Positions 15,805-23,724 of a stretch of 33,216 bases of DNA are shown here, piece by piece. How positions within the stretch are numbered: position 1 is the first letter of the stretch; each line of letters opens with the position of its first letter. The notes beneath the pieces are model-generated. The model did no database searches. It was not told the DNA's origin and saw only the letters and a program-made list of their open reading frames with translations. This stretch comes from Planctomycetota bacterium (GTDB lineage Bacteria; Planctomycetota; PUPC01; DSUN01), in contig VGYW01000030.1 of assembly GCA_016872875.1 (NCBI GenBank), positions 1-33,216 of the forward strand. Direction: 5' to 3'. A program made the translations under genes and the position numbers.

Positions 15805-17766
15805 TCAGCGCCGGCGGCCGGTACTCGCAGCCAGCTTCGCATAGTGCGTAGCTGCGCGGTCAATGTAGTTCAACAATGGTTCATGCTCGATCTCCGTCTC
15901 CTCCAGAATCTGTTCTTGAGTTAGATCCTCGTCGACACAGCGGCGCGGGTGGAGAAACGTGAGTTGGAGAACTTGAGGCGGGGCCTGATGTTGCCGCAAA
16001 CTGGCGCTCGGAATAGTGGAGGATGCTGCCGGGTGGCGGAATCTCGATGCCGCGCCGGTCATGCGCTGCGAAAAACCATAGACAATGTCGCCGAGAGCGG
16101 CGCTGGCACCGGCTGCGAATTCCGCTCCGACCCCCAACTCCCCGTAGCCAATCCCCCACCCGGCGCCGGCAGCAAGGAGGCCCCTTATTGAGACTACTAC
16201 CGCGGGGTCTCCGTTCATGATTGACTGCTGCACAGCGCTCATTCCCGCCATTCCAGCGGCGAGATGCTGGGGTTTGAGCCATGGTGCCAGGGGCAGGAAC
16301 CCTTGTGCTCCATACTGACTGAGGAAGCCCGCGCCAAAGGCGCGCAACGGGTCTGCTTCTTCCCCTCGACCGATGTATTCGGATATGGCTGCTGCGCTCC
16401 CAACAGCGGCGGGCACTGCGCTGGCTCGCAGAAGTGCCCCGAAGAACTGCTTCGCGCCATCGAAGTCCCCCGCGTACAGGATGCGGGCCGTGCCAAACCC
16501 GAGTTCGGCGCAAACCAGTGCTCCCGTACCCGGGTTCTGCCCTACGGCTCCCCATGTCAGCGCGCCGCCGCTCCCCCCAGCGACCACGGAGCCGGTGTAA
16601 ACTTTCAGCGCGCCCACCCCAGCTTCAGCGGTCCCAGCTGTACCAATGCCTTGGGCAGCCAGGGCCCCCCCTCCATATGTGAGGCCGCCGAGCACGGCTC
16701 CACCCAGCACATAGACAACTCCCAGCAAGCCCTGAATCACGGGGTGGTGGCCTGCCAGTTCGCCTCTCGCTGCCTTCCAAGCGCCGTAGAGCGCCCCAGC
16801 AATTGCACCACCGATCACAAATGCAGCTAGAAGCAATGGTATCTCACTGCTAGGGTCGACCACTCGTAGTGGATTCCCCACCGCGAACCCGTAAGGGTCA
16901 GTTGAGGGCACTCCATCGCGACTTGCCCATCTACCTTGTGAGATGAGATAAGCGCGCACGTACCCCAGTCGCACGTCATTGAGGTCAACGAGTCTAGTCG
17001 AACTTGCGGGAAAGAGGAAGTCGCTTGGCCCAGCGCCGATCTCAGCCAGGATTCGCCCGAAGGGTTCCAAGGTGTAGGATTTGATGGGGTTCTGCCATCG
17101 GTCGGTGAGTTGACGGACGCCGCCGACCTGGTCGAAGTGGTAGAAGCAGGGGCAGCCGAGGTCGTCCTGGACGGCGAGGAGGTCGGAGACGCCTTCGATG
17201 GGGCTGTAGCCGTGGGTGTAGCGGCGCTTGAGGTTGCCCGAGGCGTCGAGCTCGAGGAGGATGTGGAGGCCGTCCCAGACGTAGCGGGTGAAGCCGGTGG
17301 AGTCGGTCTTGGTGATGCGCTGGCCGAGGGCGTTGTAGGTGAAGTAGTTGGGGGTGAAGGCCGGGTCGTCGCTGGAGATGGCCGTGATGAGGTTGCGGGA
17401 GTTGTAGTCGAAGTAGAGGGTGTAGCCGCCGAGCACCTGCCGCTGGGTCTGGTTGCCTCGGCCGTCGTAGGAGTAGTAGGCTGTCTCCACGCCGGGAGTG
17501 TCCTCGCTCGTCAGCTCGTTGGCGTCGTTGCAGGAGTAGTAAGTGACCTGGCTGTCCACGAGCAGCGAGGTGCGGTTGCCCACCTTGTCGTAGTTGTAGG
17601 TGTAGGCGCAGAGGGTGGAGCCCCAGGTCTCCTTCCACTCCGCCTTCGTCAGGCGCTGGAGGCCGTGACGCCCGCCATGTCGGGACGCGCACGTTGCCGA
17701 GCGACCATCCCGAAATGACCGTGCTCGCCGCAAACGTATTATCCTCACGCGCTTACACTTTCCCAA
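15805..17766 (-). CDS. 5'-truncated RHS-repeat protein with variable, membrane-prone C-terminal tail
   Basis: The C-terminal part of an RHS/YD protein, 653 codons at most where intact proteins of the family are usually well over 1000. RHS homology begins near residue 35 with LQRLTKAEW. YD repeats follow: YTYNYDKVGNRTSLL, YYSYDGRGNQTQR, YFTYNALGQRITKTDSTGF, then YHFDQVGGVRQLTD. The RHS-core end is diverged but visible: GYVRAYLISQGRWASRDG to FAVGNPLRVVDPSS near residue 310. The ~340-residue tail is Gly/Ala-rich and hydrophobic and ends with a charged helix-like stretch. In polymorphic toxins the tail after the core is the toxin; I recognise no toxin family here. The first ~35 residues are not RHS-like and the only start is TTG 17766 without ribosome site, so the 5' part was probably lost. 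It may be silent. Confidence 0.75.
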   Translation of the reverse strand: MGKCKRVRIIRLRRARSFRDGRSATCASRHGGRHGLQRLTKAEWKETWGSTLCAYTYNYDKVGNRTSLLVDSQVTYYSCNDANELTSEDTPGVETAYYSYDGRGNQTQRQVLGGYTLYFDYNSRNLITAISSDDPAFTPNYFTYNALGQRITKTDSTGFTRYVWDGLHILLELDASGNLKRRYTHGYSPIEGVSDLLAVQDDLGCPCFYHFDQVGGVRQLTDRWQNPIKSYTLEPFGRILAEIGAGPSDFLFPASSTRLVDLNDVRLGYVRAYLISQGRWASRDGVPSTDPYGFAVGNPLRVVDPSSEIPLLLAAFVIGGAIAGALYGAWKAARGELAGHHPVIQGLLGVVYVLGGAVLGGLTYGGGALAAQGIGTAGTAEAGVGALKVYTGSVVAGGSGGALTWGAVGQNPGTGALVCAELGFGTARILYAGDFDGAKQFFGALLRASAVPAAVGSAAAISEYIGRGEEADPLRAFGAGFLSQYGAQGFLPLAPWLKPQHLAAGMAGMSAVQQSIMNGDPAVVVSIRGLLAAGAGWGIGYGELGVGAEFAAGASAALGDIVYGFSQRMTGAASRFRHPAASSTIPSASLRQHQAPPQVLQLTFLHPRRCVDEDLTQEQILEETEIEHEPLLNYIDRAATHYAKLAASTGRRR

Positions 17767-18050
17767 TGTGACAGGCGCGTTGCCCGGGCGCGTTGCCCGC
17801 GTTGCCCGCGTTGCCCGCCTTCCCCGAAGCGGTTTCCCGGGGCGATGTCAACTATGTCCTTCCTCCCGGCCAAGAGGCTGCACAGGTGTCTCGCCGCCAC
17901 CCACATGTCCTCTAGCGATTCTGGGCCGTACGGGTCCATCGCGGCCTTCTGCTTCCTCAGGGCGTCCTCGGGTCCTGATGGTGCGCCGGCCTGCGAGGCC
18001 GGCTGCCTTCGAGGATCAGAGAACCCAAGAAGCTTGCGGATCCAGTTCAC
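17745..18050 (-). CDS. Small hypothetical protein, possibly 3'-rearranged
   Basis: A 101-codon frame starting at GTG 18050 with an excellent ribosome site (GGGAGG 6 nt upstream). The first 75 residues look coding (MNWIRKLLGFSDP, then LEDMWVAARHLCSLLAGRKD). The last part runs into a 9-bp repeat (GCGTTGCCC units, 17777-17816) read as RGQRGQRGQ, so the original C-terminus may have been replaced. It overlaps the weak start of the RHS frame. Function unknown. Confidence 0.4.
   Translation of the reverse strand: MNWIRKLLGFSDPRRQPASQAGAPSGPEDALRKQKAAMDPYGPESLEDMWVAARHLCSLLAGRKDIVDIAPGNRFGEGGQRGQRGQRARATRLSHWESVSA
17777..17816. repeat. 9-bp repeat GCGTTGCCC, four units
   Basis: GCGTTGCCC at 17777, 17790, 17799 and 17808, the first pair separated by four extra bases. 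It sits at the junction between the truncated RHS frame and the small upstream gene, so it may mark the rearrangement point. Confidence 0.8.
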
Positions 18051-18061
18051 GCTCGGCCTCC

Positions 18062-18184
18062 CTAACGGGCGCCCTCTGGACCTGGGTGATCCTCACCGCA
18101 GAGCTTGTCAAGGGCCTCGCGCAATCTACACTCGCACTCTCGGTCTCCGGGCACAAACCCGCTCGGCATAAACCCGGTCATCAT
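18062..18184 (-). CDS. Very small hypothetical protein
   Basis: A 40-residue frame, starting MMTGFMPSGFVPGDRECECR, with a purine-rich site (AGGGGG) before ATG 18184. Its TAG stop is fused to the GGGAGG ribosome site of the next small gene, an arrangement typical of coupled genes. A consensus -35 box lies upstream on the same strand. No family is recognised; it may be a chance frame. Confidence 0.3.
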   Translation of the reverse strand: MMTGFMPSGFVPGDRECECRLREALDKLCGEDHPGPEGAR

Positions 18185-18305
18185 CCGCGCCCCCTGTGTA
18201 CCCAACATCAGTGGTTTTTGGTGTCGCGTCTCTATTCTTTTTGAATTGTCCTGTTCACCTGTCTTGCGACTCTTGGAAGCTGATGCCCTGTCTGGGCATG
18301 CCCAC

Positions 18306-18334
18306 ATCCTATCCCGCCGCGGCCGCCCTGTCAA
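18306..18334 (-). promoter_or_regulatory. Candidate promoter for the minus-strand small genes and RHS island
   Basis: On the minus strand: TTGACA (18329-18334, 6/6), 17 nt, TAGGAT (18306-18311, 4/6). It points into the island, about 120 nt before the first candidate start at 18184. Confidence 0.45.
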
Positions 18335-18487
18335 GACCTTCGCCGCGCTTCCTTGCATGCGCGTTGGCCTTCTGCTACCATCGGCTGGGATACCAGAATC
18401 TCAGGTGCCACGTTCCAGGTTCCAGAGCGGCGGCGGGCTGGCCGACACTGCGATGAGCGCTCCCCAACTGCCACAGCGCCGGGCTTC

Positions 18488-18673
18488 GGGCCACGAGCCA
18501 CGAGCGGCAACAAGAAGCCTCAAGCAACGGGCTTCGAGCCGCGAGCCGCTGGCGTTTGGACTGCGGCCTTCAGGCCGTGTCTGCGGGTTACGGGCTGAAG
18601 CCCGCACTACGAACCTGGCCCCTCCGCCGCGGGCTGCGCGGCTCGTGGCTCGCGGCTCGCCGCTCGCGGCCGG
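18488..18673. repeat. CGAGCCA-type heptamer repeat as inverted pair over the lipoprotein start
   Basis: 18488-18550 is a degenerate run of 7-bp units (CCACGAG, CCACGAG, then CTCAAGC, TTCGAGC, CGCGAGC). 18639-18673 is the inverse: CGGCTCG, TGGCTCG, CGGCTCG, CCGCTCG, CGGCCGG. The right arm holds the likely GTG start (18645) of the lipoprotein and encodes the first residues of its signal peptide. Confidence 0.75.
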
Positions 18674-21600
18674 GCTGGTCCTGGCGGCGCTCGCGGGCTG
18701 CGTGCGCCCGCCGCTGAGGCCGCCCGAGCCGGTGGTCCTGCGGCCCGTCGAGCGCCCGGCCACCGTCTGGCCCACGGTGCTGGTGGACAAGGTTCCCGGC
18801 GAGTTCAGCCCCCCGTGGCCCGCGGGGTCCGGGGGCGAGCTGGAGCTGTGGCAGATTGACCTGCTGGACCTCGACCGCCCGGACCTCACGGCGTGGCTGA
18901 GCGCGTGGCAGCCGCGCCGCGAGCGTCTGGCCCGGCCTGTCCCGATCCAACCAGCAATCAGAAATCAGCAATCAGAAATCAGGTTAGCCATCTCGGAGCG
19001 CGGGGCCTATATCCTGCGGCGGCGCAAGGGGGGCGAGACGTGGCTCGCACTCGTCCTCGCCTCGCGTATCCGCACGGCGCTGACCCTGAATGAGAACGAC
19101 TGCGAGGTTCTGTGCGCCGACGCGCAGACGGGCAGCCCGGTCCGCGGCGCTTACGTCCAGCTCCTCTACCGCACCGAGCGGCTGGGCCGCGAGAGAGTCC
19201 TGACCGCCGCGGGGTCCACCGATGCCGACGGGCGGTGGCACACGTCGCTGGTCCGCGACCGTTTTGCGCCATCGGTGTCCGCCAGCGCCGTGGCGTGCCA
19301 GGGGAGCGACTACGCGGTGGCCACGCAGGAGCGCGCGCTCGAGCACTCGGAGGCGGCCTATCACCTGAGCCTTCGCCCGCGGAGCCAGACGTTTCGGCCC
19401 GGCCAGTCGGCGGAGCTGATGGGAGTCCTTCGGACCCGTTCGGCCGGCCCGAGGCGCCTCGTCCCCTGGGCCGACGCGTCGCTCGTCCTGTCGCTCCTCG
19501 ACCCCGCCGGCCGGTTGGCCGGCGCCGCGAGCGCGCGCACGGATGAAGCCGGGTCGTTCAACGCCGCCTTCGCGCTCCCCAGGGACGCGGCGCCCGGCCC
19601 CTACGCGGTCTTTGCTACTGTGGAGGGCGGCCTCGGAGGAGAGCCCACCACCTGCCGGGATGCCTTCAGCGTGGCGGCGCCCAGCCCGGCGCCCTTCCGG
19701 CTGAGGCTCACCACCGGCCGCGCCATTCTGGCGCCTGATGGCAAGCTCGAGCTGAACCTCCACGCCGAGCGGGCCGACGGCTCCCCCATCCCAAACGCCC
19801 CCGTCCGAATCCTCTCATGGGGCTATCCCGTCGACCTCGATGGAGCGCCCAGGTGGGTCTCCGGCACCGAGCCCGTGGACTCCTCCAGACTCGTTGTCCT
19901 GCCAATCGAGCTCCCTACCGTCACGACGTTGGATGGCAATGGCCGGTTGGCGCTCCACTGGCAGACGAGCCTCCGTCGGCCTGCCGACGCGGACCTCCTG
20001 TGCGGGGTGAAAGTGGAGGTCCATGTCCCCGAGCTTGGGGCAGTCGAGCGCACGGCGGAGTTCGTCCTGCTGCGGCGTGCGCCCCCGGTGGCCATCCGCC
20101 TCGCCCGGGGCGAGTCCCGCTTCTTCCGCCCTGGGGAGCGGATCGAGCTCGCCATCGCGAGCGCCCTGCCGCCCGACGTCCAGGCCAAGACTGCGGCCGT
20201 CTGCACCGTGGCCCACGAGGACCGTTTCGGCGTGACCCACACCAGCGAGGTCGTTCGCGCGCCCATCGCCTGGCTGGTCGGCCAGAGGCTGGCCACGACC
20301 GCGTCGGCTCCGGGGCGCTACACGTTCCGCGTGGAGGCCGAGGGCGCCTCCAGCACGCTCACGGTGTGGGTGGTGGACGGCGAGAAGGACGTCCAGTGGG
20401 GCGGCGCCCTGTCGCCGGAGCTCGTGGCGGAGCGGCCGTGGGTTCGCCGGGGCGAGAGCGTGCGGGCAGTGGCGGCCGCGCCGGGGCGCGACGCGCCGCT
20501 GGCCGTCACCATCCGCTCGGGCGGCTCAGTGGCACGCCTCACCCTCCCGCTCCAGACCGGCGCACGGGCGTTCCGCGTCCAGGCCGGGCCGCTCGACGAG
20601 GACCCGCTCGAGGTCTCGCTCGTGCAGATCGCGCGGGGGCAGGGGCGGGCGGGCCGGGCGCTCCTGGGCATCGAGCCGGGCGGCCGCGCGCTCGAGGTCC
20701 AGTCGCGCCTCCTCTGGGAGCGCCAGGGCGAGTGGTCGGGCCGCGGCTACGCCATCGCCACCCGCGACCGCACGGGCCAGCCAGCGCAGTCCGTGGTCCA
20801 CCTCGAGCTCGTGCGCCCCGCGTTCCAGGGCAGCCCGCCCGCGGGCATCGAGCGCCGAACGCTCCACTGGCACCCCGGCAAGGCCACGAGCGACGCCGGC
20901 GAGATCGAGGTCGGCTTCCACGAGTCCCTCCTCGAAAGCGCCTGCTCCCTCCGCGTCGAGGCGTTCGACTCGCGGGGCCGCTCGGGCACGCTCCTGATGC
21001 CGCTGCGCGCCCCGGCTTCCACCGCAAACCTGAAGCCGGGCCAGGGGGCAAGCCCCGCCTCGCTCCTGGCCGCACTCGTCGAGCACGGCCTCGACACCTC
21101 GCTCGCCCGCTGGCTCGCCGCGCGCCTCGTGGCCAGCCACCCGGAGCTCGCGGACGGGTTGCCCGCGCTTGTGGCCGGCGCGAAGGCCGACGAGGAGGCA
21201 GCGGCGCTCGTGGGCCTGGCCACCGCCAGTCCACCCGCGGCGCGCGCCGCGCTCGAGGCCGCGCTCAAGCGGGGCGCTGGGGCCGCCGCCGCCCTTGCTC
21301 TGGCGGAGGGGATCGCCGCAGAGCTGAGGCCACTCTTCGAGCGAACGTTGGCGTCGGCCCCCAACCCCCTGGTGCGCGCGGCCGCGGCGCGCGCTCTCGC
21401 CCGCGCGCTCCCGGCCAGCCGCGACGCGCTCGTGGACGCCTTGGCTTGCGACGATGAGCCAGCCGTGCGAGTGGCGGCAGTGGCCGCACTCGGGCAGGGG
21501 GGCGGGGCCGCGCTCCCGACCCTGGCCGACGCGGCGAAGCACGACCCCTCGAGCACCGTCCGCATCGCGGCAGTGGGCGCCCTCCAACAGGTCGGGGGGG

Positions 21601-22835
21601 CCGACGCAGCGGCGGTCCTCCTTAGTCTCGCATCGGACGCCGCCGCCGACGTGGCGACCGAGGCGGTCCGCGCCCTTGCCGAGGTCGGCTATTGCGGCGC
21701 CGACGAGCGCCTCTTCCGCGTCCTCGCTGGCGGCTCGCCCGACGCGCGCCTGGCCGCAGCGCGCCTCGTCGCCCGAGCCGATGGCCAGGACGTTGCGGCG
21801 AAGGCCGTGGCCGCACTCCGCCGCTCGCCCACCGGGCCGCTGCTCCTCGCGCTCGCGCCCCTCCGCTCGCCGCCCGTGCAAGCGGCGATGGCGCGCTGGC
21901 TCACCCACGCCGACCCCGACGTGCGGCTCGCCGCAGCCGAACACCTCGCAACGCTCCACGACGAGCGCACCGCCCCCGCGCTGCGCAAGTTCCTCGAGCC
22001 CGGCGTGTCCGACCCAGTCGCCGACCGCGCGGCCGCGGCGCTCATCGAGCTGCGCGACACCGCGGCGATGCCCAGGCTCCTCACGCTCCTTGAGAGCGGC
22101 CGCCTGAGCCACGGCACCGCTTGCGCCCTCGTGGGGCTCGCCGGCAAGCTCAACCTCCCGGAGGCCGGCCCCGCGCTCCTGGCCATCCTCTGGCGCGGCC
22201 TCGCCGAGCCAAACGCCTTGGGTCAGGCGGAGGCACGCCAGGCCTGGGCCGCCGCCCTGGACGCCGCGGTTGCCATCAGTGGCACGGGCGGGAGCCCGTT
22301 GCCGGCAACGGGCGCGCCTGAGGCCACAGGCAAGATGCCTGTGCCACCGCAAGACGCCCGTGCCACCGAGCCCATCCCCGCCGCCTCTCCATACGCCGCG
22401 GCCCTTGCCGCCCTGCGCAGCCGGGGCCTTGCTGCCTTCCTGGCCGAGCTCTGGCGCTCGCCGCTGCCCGACGAACTCCGCCGAGCGACCGTTCTCCCCT
22501 TCGCGCGCGTGGCCGGCGCCTCAGGCGTCGCTCGGCTCATCGAGCTCCTCGAATCGCCGGCCCTCCACGGGCCGGCCGTCCAGGCGTTGGCGCAGGCGGG
22601 AGCAGCCGAGAGCCTGACGGCTGCCCTCCGCAGCCAGTCGGCCCCCACGCGCTGCGGCGCCGCCGCGGCGCTCGGCGCGGCCGGGGACGCCAGGGCGGCC
22701 GCATCCCTTCAGCCCCTCCTGGCCGATGCCGACCCTTTCGTGCGGAGCGAGGCGGCCCACGCGCTCGCCGCCCTCACGCGGCAGGCAGTCGCCTACACGG
22801 ATTGTCTTGGTGAACGGCGGGAGGCAAGCCCATGA
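18645..22835 (+). CDS. Lipoprotein with macroglobulin-like domains and C-terminal HEAT repeats
   Basis: A protein of about 1396 residues, predicted to be lipid-anchored in the envelope. From GTG 18645 the N-terminus is an ideal lipoprotein signal: ARGSPLAAGLVLAALAGC with lipobox LAGC and Cys19. The frame is open far upstream, but only this start places the signal at the N-terminus; no clear ribosome site is seen. Residues about 149-340 form macroglobulin MG-type beta domains: YHLSLRPRSQTFRPGQSAEL, then a DPAGRLAG/DEAGSFNAAF pair typical of MG2. Further beta domains follow to about 800. No thioester motif (CGEQ) is seen. From about 806 to the end are many HEAT repeats, for example DDEPAVRVAAVAALGQ, DPSSTVRIAAVGALQQ and DPDVRLAAAEHLATL. 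Two genomic repeats are read in frame (18954-18981 and 22280-22366). It lies on the same strand as the ExbBD operon, with the RHS island between, and may be its partner. Confidence 0.82.
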   Translation: MARGSPLAAGLVLAALAGCVRPPLRPPEPVVLRPVERPATVWPTVLVDKVPGEFSPPWPAGSGGELELWQIDLLDLDRPDLTAWLSAWQPRRERLARPVPIQPAIRNQQSEIRLAISERGAYILRRRKGGETWLALVLASRIRTALTLNENDCEVLCADAQTGSPVRGAYVQLLYRTERLGRERVLTAAGSTDADGRWHTSLVRDRFAPSVSASAVACQGSDYAVATQERALEHSEAAYHLSLRPRSQTFRPGQSAELMGVLRTRSAGPRRLVPWADASLVLSLLDPAGRLAGAASARTDEAGSFNAAFALPRDAAPGPYAVFATVEGGLGGEPTTCRDAFSVAAPSPAPFRLRLTTGRAILAPDGKLELNLHAERADGSPIPNAPVRILSWGYPVDLDGAPRWVSGTEPVDSSRLVVLPIELPTVTTLDGNGRLALHWQTSLRRPADADLLCGVKVEVHVPELGAVERTAEFVLLRRAPPVAIRLARGESRFFRPGERIELAIASALPPDVQAKTAAVCTVAHEDRFGVTHTSEVVRAPIAWLVGQRLATTASAPGRYTFRVEAEGASSTLTVWVVDGEKDVQWGGALSPELVAERPWVRRGESVRAVAAAPGRDAPLAVTIRSGGSVARLTLPLQTGARAFRVQAGPLDEDPLEVSLVQIARGQGRAGRALLGIEPGGRALEVQSRLLWERQGEWSGRGYAIATRDRTGQPAQSVVHLELVRPAFQGSPPAGIERRTLHWHPGKATSDAGEIEVGFHESLLESACSLRVEAFDSRGRSGTLLMPLRAPASTANLKPGQGASPASLLAALVEHGLDTSLARWLAARLVASHPELADGLPALVAGAKADEEAAALVGLATASPPAARAALEAALKRGAGAAAALALAEGIAAELRPLFERTLASAPNPLVRAAAARALARALPASRDALVDALACDDEPAVRVAAVAALGQGGGAALPTLADAAKHDPSSTVRIAAVGALQQVGGADAAAVLLSLASDAAADVATEAVRALAEVGYCGADERLFRVLAGGSPDARLAAARLVARADGQDVAAKAVAALRRSPTGPLLLALAPLRSPPVQAAMARWLTHADPDVRLAAAEHLATLHDERTAPALRKFLEPGVSDPVADRAAAALIELRDTAAMPRLLTLLESGRLSHGTACALVGLAGKLNLPEAGPALLAILWRGLAEPNALGQAEARQAWAAALDAAVAISGTGGSPLPATGAPEATGKMPVPPQDARATEPIPAASPYAAALAALRSRGLAAFLAELWRSPLPDELRRATVLPFARVAGASGVARLIELLESPALHGPAVQALAQAGAAESLTAALRSQSAPTRCGAAAALGAAGDARAAASLQPLLADADPFVRSEAAHALAALTRQAVAYTDCLGERREASP
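18954..18981. repeat. GAAATCA heptamer repeat in frame in the lipoprotein gene
   Basis: Units GCAATCA, GAAATCA, GCAATCA, GAAATCA, translated as AIRNQQSEIR between the N-terminal region and the first MG-type domain. Sister of the GAAATCC family. Confidence 0.85.
22280..22366. repeat. Compound palindromic repeat in frame between HEAT repeats
   Basis: It contains the 18-bp perfect palindrome CCCGTTGCCGGCAACGGG (22295-22312) and a hairpin GCCACAGGCA-AGA-TGCCTGTGCC, translated as GTGGSPLPATGAPEATGKM and onward. It forms a Pro/Gly-rich loop within the HEAT array. The same 18-bp palindrome is in the giant gene at 14086-14103. Confidence 0.75.
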
Positions 22836-22842
22836 CCCGCCA

Positions 22843-23514
22843 TCACTTGCCCGGCTGGCCGTACCAGGAGTGGTAACGGCCCCACCACTTGGCGATTTCC
22901 TCGGGCGGAAGGGGCTCGGGCATGGGCAGGCCGAGCGCGGCACGGAGGGTGAGCGCGTAGTACATGGTGCGGGCCGCGTCCTCGCACATCACCGCCGCCT
23001 TCACCGCCTTCTCGGGGCTCTCGGCGAAGGTGAAGACCCCGTGGCTTGCGCAGATGACCGCCGGCGCCCGCGTCATAGCCTTGAGGATTGACGCCCCGAT
23101 GTTCTCCGCCTCGTTCGAGGCGTAGGGCGCGCAAGGTATCTCCCCCCCGAACTCGTCGGCCATGCCCGTGATGCAACAGGGAATCGAGAGGCCCAACGCG
23201 GCAAACGCGGTCGCGTGCGCCGAGTGGGTGTGCACCACCCCCATCAGCTCGGGCTTGTGGTTATACAGGTACAGGTGGTTCGGCAGGTCCACCGAGGGAT
23301 TCAGCTTCCCCTCGATCACTTTCCCTGCCAGATCGGTCACAACCATCGTCTCGGGCGTCATCTGGCCGTAGGACAGGCCGGAGGGCTTGATGACCACGAA
23401 CTGCGGCTGCTCCGGGACGCGCCCCGAGACGTTCCCGCTCGTGCTCGTCACCAGCCCATCGGCCGGGAGCAGCTTGTTCAGCTCACACACGCGCTTCTTC
23501 AGTTCTTCTAGCAT
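22843..23514 (-). CDS. araD: L-ribulose-5-phosphate 4-epimerase
   Basis: Class II aldolase-family enzyme that converts L-ribulose 5-phosphate to D-xylulose 5-phosphate, the last step of L-arabinose use before the pentose phosphate pathway. With ATG 23514 the protein (223 aa) starts MLEELKKRVCELNKLLP, in register with E. coli AraD. The functional residues then fall at known positions: zinc ligands His95 and His97 in HTHS, a third His near 158 (SHGVF), and Asp76 in NPSVDLPNH. The phosphate-binding region (SGNVSG, KPSG) and the C-terminal WYGQ, with the Tyr equivalent to catalytic Tyr229, are present. GTG 23523 is an in-frame alternative start without support. It lies 210 nt behind araB with a repeat between. 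Its end faces the end of the HEAT lipoprotein gene, 7 nt away. Confidence 0.94.
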   Translation of the reverse strand: MLEELKKRVCELNKLLPADGLVTSTSGNVSGRVPEQPQFVVIKPSGLSYGQMTPETMVVTDLAGKVIEGKLNPSVDLPNHLYLYNHKPELMGVVHTHSAHATAFAALGLSIPCCITGMADEFGGEIPCAPYASNEAENIGASILKAMTRAPAVICASHGVFTFAESPEKAVKAAVMCEDAARTMYYALTLRAALGLPMPEPLPPEEIAKWWGRYHSWYGQPGK

Positions 23515-23550
23515 GTTCCCCACCGCGGCCCTGCGCCGCTGTCAAAGGGG

Positions 23551-23722
23551 ATGGTTGGATGGTTGGATGAATGGATGAAGGGAGGCGGAGGGAAAGTGGA
23601 AGTGAAGGGGAAAGACCTGAGGAGAGTCGCTCTCCCTCTCCCCTCTTCACTCTTCACTCCTCACTCTCACTCCTCACTCTCACCACTTCACCCATCCACC
23701 CATCCAATCATCCATCCATCCT
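23551..23722. repeat. ATGGTTGG octamer and CTTCACT heptamer repeats, inverted pair between araB and araD
   Basis: 23551-23582 has four 8-bp units (ATGGTTGG, ATGGTTGG, ATGAATGG, ATGAAGGG). 23691-23722 has the inverse (CCCATCCA, CCCATCCA, ATCATCCA, TCCATCCT). Between them, about 23645-23690 is a run of CTTCACT/CCTCACT heptamers. The stem could attenuate or protect the araB-araD transcript. No gene lies here. Confidence 0.8.
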
Positions 23723-23724
23723 CG

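Noticed and set aside
18105..18644. N-terminal 180 residues of the HEAT lipoprotein
   Set aside because: It would put the lipobox about 200 residues inside the protein, and it reads through repeats and a minus-strand promoter.
20526..22352. 608-codon minus-strand frame opposite the HEAT repeats
   Set aside because: No fold pattern and a repetitive antisense composition; the HEAT repeats are convincing on the plus strand.
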